A DNA stretch of 64,000 nt from Glycocaulis sp051859565 (lineage in GTDB: Bacteria > Pseudomonadota > Alphaproteobacteria > Caulobacterales > Maricaulaceae). The stretch is taken from positions 62,001 through 126,000 of the forward strand of contig NZ_JBHYFK010000008.1 in NCBI RefSeq assembly GCF_051859565.1. The letters run 5' to 3'. The translations under genes and the position numbers were made by a program. The notes below the pieces were generated by a model, which was given only the letters and a program-made list of their open reading frames with translations, had not been told where the DNA came from and searched no databases. Below are positions 29,674-36,634 of this stretch, in pieces. Position 1 is the stretch's first letter. Each line of letters begins with the position of its first letter.

Positions 29674-31106
29674 TCGGCAGGCTCCAGCTCGCGCGTCTGC
29701 TCTTCTGCGACGCGGGCCATCAGATCGGCATGGATGATGGTGGCCGCGTCCTGACCATCCCTGATGGCCCAGACCACCAGCGACGCGCCGCGTACGATGT
29801 CGCCGCCCGCATAGACGCCAGGGACGCTGGTGCGGCAGCGCTCTGTCACGCGGACGGTGCCGCGCGGGGTCAGCACAGGACCGCCCCCGCCGCAGGCCGT
29901 ATCCACATCCTCGGCTTCATAGCCGAGCGCCGCGATGACGAGATCGCCGTCCAGATCGGCCTCCGCGCCGTCCAGCACGACCGGCTGGCGGCGGCCATCA
30001 GCGTCGGGCGCGCCAAGCCCCATGCGCTGCACGCGCACGCCCGACAGCGTCGTGGCATCGCCTTTCAGCGCCAGCGGGGCTGACAGCCATTCAAACACCA
30101 CGCCCTCTTCCTCGGCATGGGCGACCTCGCGGACGGAGCCTGGCATGTTCTCCCGGTCGCGCCGGTAGAGACAGGTGACAGCGGCTGCGCCCTGGCGGAT
30201 CGCGGTGCGCACGCAGTCCATCGCCGTATCGCCGCCGCCAATGACGACCACCTTGCGGCCTTTGGCCTGCAGGCGCGCCTCATCGGCAATCGTCTCGCCA
30301 AACCCGCGCCGGCTGGAGGCGATGAGATAATCCAGCGCCGGGATCAGGCCTTCACTGCCAGCACCGGGGCAGGTGAGGGCGCGCGCCTTGTAGGTGCCGA
30401 TGGCGAGGAACACCGCGTCATGGCGCTCGCGCAGCTCATCAAGGCTCACATCTTTGCCGAGTTCGGTATTGAGCTGAAACGCCACGCCGCTCTGTTCGAG
30501 ACGCTGCGTACGCCGCTCCACGACAGACTTGTCCAGCTTGAAATTGGGAATGCCGTAGACCAGCAGCCCGCCCGCGCGGTCATGCCGGTCATATATGGTG
30601 ACGGAGTGGCCTTGCTCGCGCAGACGCTCTGCCGCCGCGAGGCCCGCCGGGCCAGCGCCGACAATGCCGACGCTGAAACCCGTCTCGTGCTTTACCCGGA
30701 TGGGCTTTATCCAGCCCTCTTTCCACGCTGTCTCGGTGATATGGGTTTCCACCGCACCAATCGTGACCGCGCCATGGCCGGACTGCTCGATCACGCACGA
30801 ACCCTCGCACAGACGATCCTGCGGGCAGATACGGCCACAGATTTCCGGCATGGTGGAGGTGGCGCTGGAGCGCTCCCAGGCCTCTTCCATGCGCCCTTCG
30901 GCGGCCAGCATCAGCCAGTCTGGAATATCGTTATGCAGCGGGCAGCCCGACTGGCAGAAAGGCACACCGCACTGGGAACAGCGAGCCGCCTGATCGGCGC
31001 CGGCCTTGGGATTGAAGGGCGCGTAAATCTCGTCGAAATCGCCGCGCCGCTCATTGGCGGGGCGCTTGGCAGGGTAGCTCTGGTCCAGCTCTGTGAAACG
31101 GAGCAT
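29670..31106 (-). CDS. gltD: Glutamate synthase (NADPH) small subunit
   Basis: Electron-input subunit of glutamate synthase, 478 residues. N-terminal cysteine clusters CSQCGVPFCQSGCPL and CGRICPQDRLCEGSC bind two [4Fe-4S] centres. Then come an FAD-binding GAGPAGLAAAERL and an NADPH-binding VIGGGDTAMDCVRTA. Electrons pass from NADPH through FAD and the clusters to GltB. AAGGAGAGC precedes the ATG at 31106. First gene of the gltDB operon; it is divergent from bfd with about 230 bases between. Confidence 0.97.
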   Translation of the reverse strand: MLRFTELDQSYPAKRPANERRGDFDEIYAPFNPKAGADQAARCSQCGVPFCQSGCPLHNDIPDWLMLAAEGRMEEAWERSSATSTMPEICGRICPQDRLCEGSCVIEQSGHGAVTIGAVETHITETAWKEGWIKPIRVKHETGFSVGIVGAGPAGLAAAERLREQGHSVTIYDRHDRAGGLLVYGIPNFKLDKSVVERRTQRLEQSGVAFQLNTELGKDVSLDELRERHDAVFLAIGTYKARALTCPGAGSEGLIPALDYLIASSRRGFGETIADEARLQAKGRKVVVIGGGDTAMDCVRTAIRQGAAAVTCLYRRDRENMPGSVREVAHAEEEGVVFEWLSAPLALKGDATTLSGVRVQRMGLGAPDADGRRQPVVLDGAEADLDGDLVIAALGYEAEDVDTACGGGGPVLTPRGTVRVTERCRTSVPGVYAGGDIVRGASLVVWAIRDGQDAATIIHADLMARVAEEQTRELEPAE

Positions 31107-31253
31107 GGCGCTCTCCTTCTCGGCGAGAAACTAGTGAAGGCGGTTGTCCGGCGCGCGCCAAACGGAGCCGCGCTTTGTCCGTACAAGTGCTGCATTGCAA
31201 CATGAAGATGACACTTCCGCAAGCGGCTCTACGCCTCTTCCTGCCAGGCGTAA

Positions 31254-31294
31254 TTGACAATCATTCGCAGGTGTGAGACATGCAAATGCGAATG
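31254..31294 (+). promoter_or_regulatory. Possible iron-regulator operator and -35 upstream of bfd
   Basis: A TTGACA hexamer (31254-31259) is followed by an inverted repeat CATTCGCA (31262-31269) / TGCGAATG (31287-31294). The AT-rich, GCAAATGCGAATGCG-containing block sits where a Fur or Irr site would be for an iron-release gene. No exact consensus match; weak call. Confidence 0.35.
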
Positions 31295-31340
31295 CGTCGC
31301 GATAAGGCGCATTTCCCGGCAGCCAGAAGCGGTCCCGCCC

Positions 31341-31541
31341 ATGTATGTGTGCATCTGCAACGCCCTGAAATGCTCGCAATTCCGCGAGGCCGCGCAAGGC
31401 GGTGCGCAGGACGTGACCAGCGCGTTCAAGGCGTGCGGGGCCAAGCCGCGCTGCGGGCGCTGCTTTGAAGAAGCCGCCAGCCTGATCGAGCAATCGATGG
31501 CACCCATGGACGCGATGCCGCACGCCATCGCCGCCGAATAG
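31341..31541 (+). CDS. bfd: Bacterioferritin-associated ferredoxin
   Basis: Small [2Fe-2S] ferredoxin of 66 residues that reduces bacterioferritin haem so that stored iron is released. The four cluster cysteines are in the expected order: MYVCICNAL (Cys4, Cys6) and CGAKPRCGRC (CxxC at the end of the BFD fold). The ATG at 31341 begins the conserved MYVCICN; the open frame upstream to 31254 is not conserved and covers likely promoter sequence. It lies directly before bfr and in the same direction, the common arrangement for this pair. Confidence 0.93.
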   Translation: MYVCICNALKCSQFREAAQGGAQDVTSAFKACGAKPRCGRCFEEAASLIEQSMAPMDAMPHAIAAE

Positions 31542-31663
31542 GCGCGCGCTGCAAACGCCTCTTAGAAACAAAAGCAAACAAAATCAGGGGCTTGGACTTT
31601 CGTCTCCACGCTCTATCCTGTAGTCTGCGTGCAAATCAGGCAAACCGGCAGGAGGCGAGAGCC

Positions 31664-32146
31664 ATGAAAGGCGATAGCGGCGTTATCGAGCATCTCAACA
31701 AGGCGCTCAAACTGGAGCTGACCACGGTCAACCAGTATTTCCTGCATGCCCGCATGTTCAAGAACTGGGGCTTCAACAAGATCGCCAAGATCGAGTACGA
31801 GGAATCCATCGACGAGATGAAGCATGCCGACATGCTCATCGACCGCATCCTCTTCCTGGAAGGCCTGCCCAATGTGCAGGATCTCGGCAAGGTGATGATC
31901 GGCGAGACGCTCAAAGAATGTCTGGAGCTCGATCTCAAGGCCGAGCTGAAAGCTCACCCGATCTACAAGGACGCCATCGCCTATTGCGAGGAAGTGCGTG
32001 ATTACGGCTCACGCGATCTGCTCGAAGTAATCCTGAAATCGGAAGAAGAGCATATCGATTTTCTGGAAACCCAGCTCGAGCTGATCGAGCGCATAGGCGA
32101 GGACCGCTATATGCAGTCCATGATGGGCGAGCAGGAGGCGGGGTAA
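31664..32146 (+). CDS. bfr: Bacterioferritin
   Basis: Haem-containing iron-storage ferritin, 160 residues, assembling as a 24-mer shell. Ferroxidase ligands are all visible: Glu18 (LELTTVNQ), Glu51 and His54 in the ESIDEMKHAD helix, Glu94 region, and the EEEH pair near 127-130. Met52 in EMKHAD is the haem ligand. GGAGGCGAG precedes ATG 31664; the frame is open from 31592 but without conserved sequence. Paired with bfd just upstream. A degenerate copy of its last codons lies about 360 bases downstream. Confidence 0.96.
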   Translation: MKGDSGVIEHLNKALKLELTTVNQYFLHARMFKNWGFNKIAKIEYEESIDEMKHADMLIDRILFLEGLPNVQDLGKVMIGETLKECLELDLKAELKAHPIYKDAIAYCEEVRDYGSRDLLEVILKSEEEHIDFLETQLELIERIGEDRYMQSMMGEQEAG

Positions 32147-32315
32147 GGCGGGCTGGGGCGCGCTAAAACTCAGATTGCCATGACGTCGAACGACGTTGGA
32201 ATTTAGATCTCAGCAACATTGCAGCCCCTAACAAACCCTATTCGCGTACTCTAGCTTGGCGTTGCGATTGCGAAGCTTTGAGCGCTAGACTACCTCCGGC
32301 GTTGGGAGCGCGAAT

Positions 32316-32501
32316 ATGAAACCTGCCCTGAAAATCCTTTTCTCTTTTGCTGCGATATTTTTCTCGTTTCTGTTGCTTTCACGCCTGTGGATAGCGATGA
32401 GGGGGCATGACATTCCGCTGGACACGTCCGTGGTATCCGCGATTGGGTTCGCGGTGATTACCAGTGTGACTTTTCACCTATGGCGTCAGCGTCAACGATG
32501 A
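32316..32501 (+). CDS. Small two-helix membrane protein
   Basis: Hypothetical protein of 61 residues with two hydrophobic helices: about 6-27 (ILFSFAAIFFSFLLLSRLW) and about 38-55 (VVSAIGFAVITSVTFHLW). The short loop RGHDIPLD and basic end RQRQR suggest both termini face the cytoplasm. GGGAG at 32304-32308 is 7 bases before the ATG. Not recognised as any family. It occupies the space between the intact bfr gene and the bfr remnant, and its TGA stop sits right at the left edge of that remnant, so it looks like part of the DNA that disrupted or replaced a second bfr. Confidence 0.6.
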   Translation: MKPALKILFSFAAIFFSFLLLSRLWIAMRGHDIPLDTSVVSAIGFAVITSVTFHLWRQRQR

Positions 32502-32505
32502 AATC

Positions 32506-32541
32506 CGCTACATGCAATCGATGATGGGCGAGCAGGAGTAG
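32506..32541 (+). pseudogene. Remnant of the 3' end of a second bacterioferritin gene
   Basis: Twelve codons read RYMQSMMGEQE-stop, the same residues as just before the end of intact bfr (GEDRYMQSMMGEQEAG, near 32104-32140). The nucleotides differ at three third-codon positions, all synonymous, which points to a paralogue that diverged under selection before being lost rather than a recent copy. Nothing resembling the rest of bfr precedes it. Confidence 0.65.
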
Positions 32542-32572
32542 GCGGGCCGCCATTCTCTGACCACCCCTTGTC

Positions 32573-32780
32573 ATCACCCGCTTCATGCGGGTGATCCATG
32601 CCACAAGCCCTCGTCCTTCGAGACGGCTTCTGACGAAGCCCCTCAGGATGAGGGCTTGGGTTGTGCTTTTCCCCTCATGCTGAGGGCGAGCGTAGCGAGT
32701 GTCTCGAAGCACGGGGGAAAGCACCTCTGAGGCATGGCTGGCCCGGACGCCCGCCTGCGCGGGCGCAGGCGAACTTGGCT
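32573..32780. repeat. Mosaic of palindromic intergenic repeats
   Basis: Three repeat-like units in a row: a 9-bp hairpin ATCACCCGC-TTCAT-GCGGGTGAT (32573-32595); a CCTCGTCCTTCGAGACG ... CCTCAGGATGAGG element (32609-32653); and a related CCTCATGCTGAGG ... GTCTCGAAGCACGG element (32671-32715). A CCGCCTGCGCGGGCGCAGGCG palindrome lies at 32750-32771. Elements of this style are scattered between genes in many alphaproteobacteria (REP-like). No coding sequence is seen here. Confidence 0.65.
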
Positions 32781-32896
32781 TTGATGTCCAACGCCGCGCA
32801 TTGCGGCGGCGACAGTTTGGCTTGAAACCTCCACAACCTCGGGGTATTATTTGGCAGTAGAGGCGATGAATTTAAATATATAGAATGAAGCGAGGG

Positions 32897-33162
32897 ATGG
32901 GTAAATTTATCAATTATTCCATGAAATACATTTTAAAATTGGTCGGCATGGCGATTCTGACCTGCTTGCTTTTTGGTGCCTTCTTTCATTTGGACGTTTA
33001 AACATACTTCTTTCTTTTGTGGCATCGGCGATTGTGTCCTATATTTCTGTAAATAGCATTATACCTGATAGTGGCTTATTGATCAGAGTTTTGGTTTTTA
33101 TCATTATATTTTTGATTTCATTTTTAACTCTGACATTTGGTGGGCACGATTTTCTTTTATAA
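32897..33162 (+). pseudogene. Frameshifted small membrane protein gene in AT-rich DNA
   Basis: An ATG at 32897 opens a 34-codon frame ending in a hydrophobic helix (VGMAILTCLLFGAFFHL) and a TAA at 32999. Directly after, one frame over, 55 hydrophobic codons run from 32995 (RLNILLSFVASAIVSYISV ... IRVLVFIIIFLISFLTLTF) to a TAA at 33160. Adding one T in the CATTT run near 32990 would join them as about 87 residues with three helices. So this reads as one gene broken by a single-base change (or a sequencing error). No family recognised. The surrounding 32855-33235 is far more AT-rich than the window, a sign of foreign origin. The rest, 33163-33340, holds nothing I can support. Confidence 0.5.
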
Positions 33163-33340
33163 TATGCATTGCCGCTCATATATTATTTTCTATAAGATAA
33201 TTTATTGGCCGTGACTCGTCTTGCTATTCTATTTCTCTCCCTCAAACTCGGAAACCTGACCCTGCCCTGCGAGACCCCCCACACTTTTCTCACCCGCCCC
33301 GCCTTGCCAGCGCGGCGCTGAACCGCTAAATCCAGACCTC

Positions 33341-33353
33341 GTTACAGAATAAC
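33341..33353 (+). promoter_or_regulatory. Zur-like box upstream of the ZIP transporter gene
   Basis: GTTACAGAATAAC: inverted GTTA / TAAC with 5-base centre, the same arrangement as the stronger box at 35061-35075 and the enterobacterial Zur core GTTATAATATAAC. It lies 50 bases before the TTG start at 33403. Less symmetric than the second box. Confidence 0.5.
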
Positions 33354-33402
33354 ATTACGGCAGCGCGCCGGATGGCGCTGATACTGCCGGTCTGGAGCCC
33401 TC

Positions 33403-34293
33403 TTGGATTCGGTGACGCTCACGCTTGTATTTGCCCTGCTGGCTGCGGGTGTGGTGCTGGCCACGCTCGCCGGCATGCGCTTTGCCGCGCGCTATACGCG
33501 CGCGCATTCGCCCCTGCTCGCCGCGTTTTCCGCTGGTCTCCTCCTTACCATTGCGGTCCTTCACCTGATCCCTGAATCGCTGGCCGGGTCTCCCATCGCG
33601 GTGTGGATGATCGGGGGCGGGCTGGTGCTGGGCCTCGTCCTGCGCCGGGCTGCGGGCCTGTTCGCGCCGGACCGCGATTCTGCCGCCGCGCTCGCGCCCG
33701 TGCTGGCAATTGCCCTGCACGCCAGCTTCGACGGGCTGACCTACACGATCGCATTCGCCTCGGACTCCTTTTCCGGTCTGGCCGCAGGCGCGGGCCTGCT
33801 CCTGCACAAGCCGGCCGATGCCGCCGTGTGCTTTATCCTTCTGCAGCGTGCGGGGGTCAGCGACGGCCGCGCCGCGCTCTGGTCCTTTGTGGCCGCTGGC
33901 GCCTCCACGCTGGTATTTGCGGGCATCACCGCCCCGTTTGCAGGTGCGCTGTCGCCTGCTTTGGTGGCGGGATTGCTGGGTCTGGCTGCCGGCGTGCTGA
34001 TCCATGTCTCTGCCGCCCATCTTCTGGTACATGCGCGCACGGGCGGGCTTCGCCGCGCCGTTCCGATGGTGGTGCTTGGGATTGTGGCAGCAACCGGCCT
34101 CACAGCGGCCCACCGGGCCGGGCACGACCATCACCATCATGCCCACGATCATGACCATGATCACGCCCATGACGATGCGCTGGTGATTTCCGCCGCGCCG
34201 CATTTTGGCCCCGTGGGCGGTCCAGCCTCACCGAGGAACGGCGATGGCGCGGCCAGCGTTCATCGTGTGAGCCAATCAGGAGAGCAGCCATGA
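33403..34293 (+). CDS. ZIP-family-like metal (zinc) permease
   Basis: Inner-membrane protein of 296 residues with about eight hydrophobic helices. ZIP-like metal-binding helices are visible: HLIPESLAG near residue 48, HASFDGLTY near 106 and HKPADAAV near 138, which correspond to the H-x-P-E and H-x5-G-type motifs of ZIP carriers. The C-terminal tail is His-rich (HDHHHHAHDHDHDHAHDD), a likely zinc buffer. The start is TTG 33403 with GGAG 5-8 bases upstream; GTG 33412 is an alternative. It overlaps the next gene by 4 bases. With a Zur-like box in front it is probably a zinc importer used under zinc shortage (inference from context). Confidence 0.75.
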   Translation: MDSVTLTLVFALLAAGVVLATLAGMRFAARYTRAHSPLLAAFSAGLLLTIAVLHLIPESLAGSPIAVWMIGGGLVLGLVLRRAAGLFAPDRDSAAALAPVLAIALHASFDGLTYTIAFASDSFSGLAAGAGLLLHKPADAAVCFILLQRAGVSDGRAALWSFVAAGASTLVFAGITAPFAGALSPALVAGLLGLAAGVLIHVSAAHLLVHARTGGLRRAVPMVVLGIVAATGLTAAHRAGHDHHHHAHDHDHDHAHDDALVISAAPHFGPVGGPASPRNGDGAASVHRVSQSGEQP

Positions 34294-35057
34294 AACGTCT
34301 CATCCTCGCCACGCTTCTTGCCGGAACCGCCATCGCGCCTGCCCTCGCGCAGGAGCATGAGCATCGCCACGCGGGCACCCATGTTCACGGCCTTGCCGAG
34401 CTGGCCGTGGCGCTCAATCCCGATGGCACGCTGGTCGCCGAAATTGAAAGCCCGCTCTACAATCTGATCGGCTTTGAACGCGCGCCGCGCGATGAGGGCG
34501 AGTATGCGCTGGTGGGGCAGGCGATTGCCGCCCTCGAAAGCGATGCCCGCCCGGCCTTCAACGCAGAGGCCGGCTGCAGCCTGACCGAAACTCAGCTTGA
34601 GGGTTTCCCGCCCGCCAGCGCGCACGGCCACCACGACGATGATCACGAGCATGAGCACATGGACCATGATGGCGAGGAGCCACACGGCCATGGCCATGAT
34701 GATCACGGGCACGGTCATGATGAAGCCGATCATGACCACGATCACACGCATGATCATTACGGCGATCACAGCGAAGCTGAAACACCGCCCCAGGATCACG
34801 CCCATGACCATGGGCACAGCCACAGCCACGGTCACAGCCACGGTCACAGCCACGGGGAAGGCGAACGGCGCTATTCTGACGGCTTTGTGACCTGGACGTT
34901 TGCCTGCACATCGCCGGAGCGGCTTACCCGCATTGATGCGGGCAGCCTGTTCGCCGGTTTTGACCGTCTGGAGCGCGTGAGCATTCAGTTTTTTGATGGC
35001 ACGCGCAGTGCGGCAGAAACGCTGACGCCATCATCGCCAGCACTCTCGATCCGCTAA
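34290..35057 (+). CDS. ZrgA-like periplasmic zinc-binding protein (DUF2796)
   Basis: Exported protein of 255 residues with a clear signal peptide ending ALAQEHEHRH. The N-terminal HAGTHVHGLAELAVAL and ESPLYNLIGFE segments are the DUF2796/ZrgA landmarks, and the C-terminal FVTWTFACTSPERL ... VSIQFFDGT closes the domain. Between them lies a linker of about 80 residues dominated by His, Asp and Gly (about 112-192) able to bind many zinc ions. ZrgA of Vibrio cholerae is a zinc-uptake protein repressed by Zur. The start overlaps the ZIP gene by ATGA, so both are translated together. Confidence 0.85.
   Translation: MKRLILATLLAGTAIAPALAQEHEHRHAGTHVHGLAELAVALNPDGTLVAEIESPLYNLIGFERAPRDEGEYALVGQAIAALESDARPAFNAEAGCSLTETQLEGFPPASAHGHHDDDHEHEHMDHDGEEPHGHGHDDHGHGHDEADHDHDHTHDHYGDHSEAETPPQDHAHDHGHSHSHGHSHGHSHGEGERRYSDGFVTWTFACTSPERLTRIDAGSLFAGFDRLERVSIQFFDGTRSAAETLTPSSPALSIR
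34821..34856 (+). repeat. Three 12-base tandem repeats encoding Ser-His/Gly-His units
   Basis: CACAGCCACGGT is repeated three times (the last copy ends GGG), coding for repeated His-Ser-His-Gly in the metal-binding linker of the ZrgA-like protein. Such in-frame repeats can expand or shrink by slippage. Confidence 0.75.
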
Positions 35058-35060
35058 AGC

Positions 35061-35075
35061 CGTTATATTATAACG
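35061..35075 (+). promoter_or_regulatory. Zur box between the ZrgA-like and DUF3299 genes
   Basis: CGTTATATTATAACG: a perfect 15-base palindrome with 7-base arms around a central T. The core GTTATANTATAAC equals the known Zur consensus. It begins 4 bases after the ZrgA-like stop and lies about 48 bases before the DUF3299 start, so the latter probably has its own zinc-controlled promoter. Confidence 0.75.
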
Positions 35076-35122
35076 TGTAAGCCGTGCTTGCCGGGGGCGG
35101 AGTGTGTGCACACATTCCGCCC

Positions 35123-35647
35123 ATGGTGTTACGCGCTCTTCTGATCAGCCTCTTTGTGACCGTCAGCCTGCTGGCGGGGACCGCCCATGCGGGCGATGGT
35201 GGCAGTGTGCGCTCCATCGTCTGGGCCGATCTGCTTCCCGAAGGCGAGGGGGAGCGTCTTGCCCGCCTGCAGCAGATGCAGGCAGTGGAGCTTGGCTTTG
35301 ATCATTTCGGAACCGAGCAGTTTCCCCAGATCATGAGCTTTGCCGCGGTCGAGGCGCTGGACGGCCAGCGCGTGCGCCTCGGCGGCTATATCCTGCCGTT
35401 TGACTATTTCTCCGGCGGGCGTGTGACCCGTTTCCTGCTGGTGCCCTATGTGGGTGCGTGCATCCACGTGCCGCCGCCTCCGCCCAACCAGCTGGTCTAT
35501 GTCGAGACCTCCGAGCCGGTGCAGGTCGATGGCTTGTGGGATCCGGTTTTCGCCGAAGGCATACTGCGCATCCAGCGCCAGGACACCGATCTTGCCAGCG
35601 TGGCCTACACGCTGGAGCTGGATTCGATCACGCCCTATCGTCCGTGA
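35123..35647 (+). CDS. DUF3299 exported protein of the zinc cluster
   Basis: Protein of about 174 residues with a signal peptide ending TAHAGDGG. The body shows the DUF3299 pattern: VWADLLPEGE near the start, RVRLGGYILPFDY, FLLVPYVGACIHVPPPPPNQ with Cys and His in the middle, and VDGLWDPVFAEGILRI later. The CIHVPPP motif may bind metal. DUF3299 genes are often found beside ZrgA-type genes; biochemical role unknown. ATG 35123 is chosen because the signal peptide starts there; GTG 35102 and GTG 35084 are in frame upstream and have more G-rich leaders. Confidence 0.75.
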   Translation: MVLRALLISLFVTVSLLAGTAHAGDGGSVRSIVWADLLPEGEGERLARLQQMQAVELGFDHFGTEQFPQIMSFAAVEALDGQRVRLGGYILPFDYFSGGRVTRFLLVPYVGACIHVPPPPPNQLVYVETSEPVQVDGLWDPVFAEGILRIQRQDTDLASVAYTLELDSITPYRP

Positions 35648-35945
35648 ACGTGCCAGGCGCCGCCGCGCAATTGCCCTATTAACGGACATTAACCGCCTTT
35701 CTTGGCCGCTAGTCATGGGTGGCCGGAGATGCCGACTCCGGCTTGGCGTACGCGCGCAAGCACCATTCTTGCGAAGCGTGTGCCGGGATCCGCCCGGATG
35801 TCCCAGCGCGGCACACAAATCGCACTGAGGGGGGCGATGGAGCGCCAGCGCGGCGCCGTGGCGGGTCCCACTTTTCGCCTTTCGCGGTGCTTTTATTTCC
35901 CCGCTTTGCGACATATGCTGCCCTCGACTCATTGAGGGGAATCCC
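35648..35945. other. Intergenic stretch without a supported gene
   Basis: About 300 bases before the PagL-like gene. Open frames on both strands here lack ribosome sites and conserved sequence. It holds a TTAA-N6-TTAA pair (near 35680) and GAGGGGAA before the next ATG. Nothing else is supported. Confidence 0.4.
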
Positions 35946-36509
35946 ATGCGTAATTTTATTGTCTCCGGCCTTGCTCTCGTGGCGCTGACGGCCGGTACGG
36001 CCCAGGCCCAGATCAGCGAGTTCCGTCTGGGCGTCGTCGCCCATGATCTGGCACGCAATATCGAGGACGGGGTGCAGATAAGCGGGCAGATCGTGTTTGA
36101 CAGCCCGGATTTTCTCTCGCCGGTGTGGTCGCCGCGCCCGTATCTGTATGGCTCGTTCAATTCGGCGGGTAACACCAATCTGGGGGCAGCGGGCTTCCTG
36201 TGGACCGGCAATTTCTCCGAGCGCTGGTCGGTCGATGGCGGGTTTGGTGTTGCCTATCACGACGGGGTGCGTGATGTGTCGCAATTGCCGCCCAGCGATC
36301 CGGACCGTATCCGGCTTGCCAATTCGCGCGCCCTTCTGGGCTCGCGTTTCCTCTTTCATACCCAGCTGGGGCTGGACTATGCCGTGACGCCCAGCGTTGC
36401 TGTTGGCGTGTATTACGAGCACTTCTCCAACGGTCAGATTCTCGGCCAGGGCCGCAATCAGGGCCTGGACGAGATTGGCGCGCGCATCAGCTGGCGGTTC
36501 GGGCGCTAG
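35946..36509 (+). CDS. pagL: PagL-like lipid A 3-O-deacylase (acyloxyacyl hydrolase)
   Basis: Outer-membrane beta-barrel enzyme of 187 residues that removes the 3-O acyl chain from lipid A. Signal peptide ends AQAQ. The rest alternates short amphipathic strands, and the C-terminus ISWRFGR is barrel-like. The catalytic triad region of PagL is recognisable: His and Ser in YYEHFSNGQILG with the following NQGLDEIGARI segment supplying Glu. Length equals typical mature PagL plus signal. AGGGGAAT precedes the ATG. It stands between the zinc cluster and purA and probably has its own promoter. Confidence 0.82.
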   Translation: MRNFIVSGLALVALTAGTAQAQISEFRLGVVAHDLARNIEDGVQISGQIVFDSPDFLSPVWSPRPYLYGSFNSAGNTNLGAAGFLWTGNFSERWSVDGGFGVAYHDGVRDVSQLPPSDPDRIRLANSRALLGSRFLFHTQLGLDYAVTPSVAVGVYYEHFSNGQILGQGRNQGLDEIGARISWRFGR

Positions 36510-36565
36510 ACGCCCATCTGACTGGATGCAGCGCTCCGGGCAGGGACAATCCACACTCACGTGAA

Positions 36566-36588
36566 GACGCGCCCTTGCCGGGCGCGTC
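36566..36588 (+). terminator. Hairpin between the PagL-like gene and purA
   Basis: A 9-bp perfect stem GACGCGCCC / GGGCGCGTC with loop TTGCC, 57 bases past the stop. No T-run follows, so termination is likely weak or Rho-assisted; it could also be a processing hairpin in the purA leader. Confidence 0.45.
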
Positions 36589-36634
36589 CATGCCCTATAA
36601 GCCGTCATTCCGCGTATCAAGCGGAGTTTCTCTC

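Noticed and set aside
34821..34856. Regular short repeats as a possible CRISPR array.
   Set aside because: The repeats are 12 bases without spacers and lie in frame in the His-rich linker of a protein gene.
35670..35700. TTAA-CGGACA-TTAA as a CtrA box.
   Set aside because: CtrA needs a 7-base spacer (TTAA-N7-TTAA); here it is 6, and no cell-cycle gene follows.
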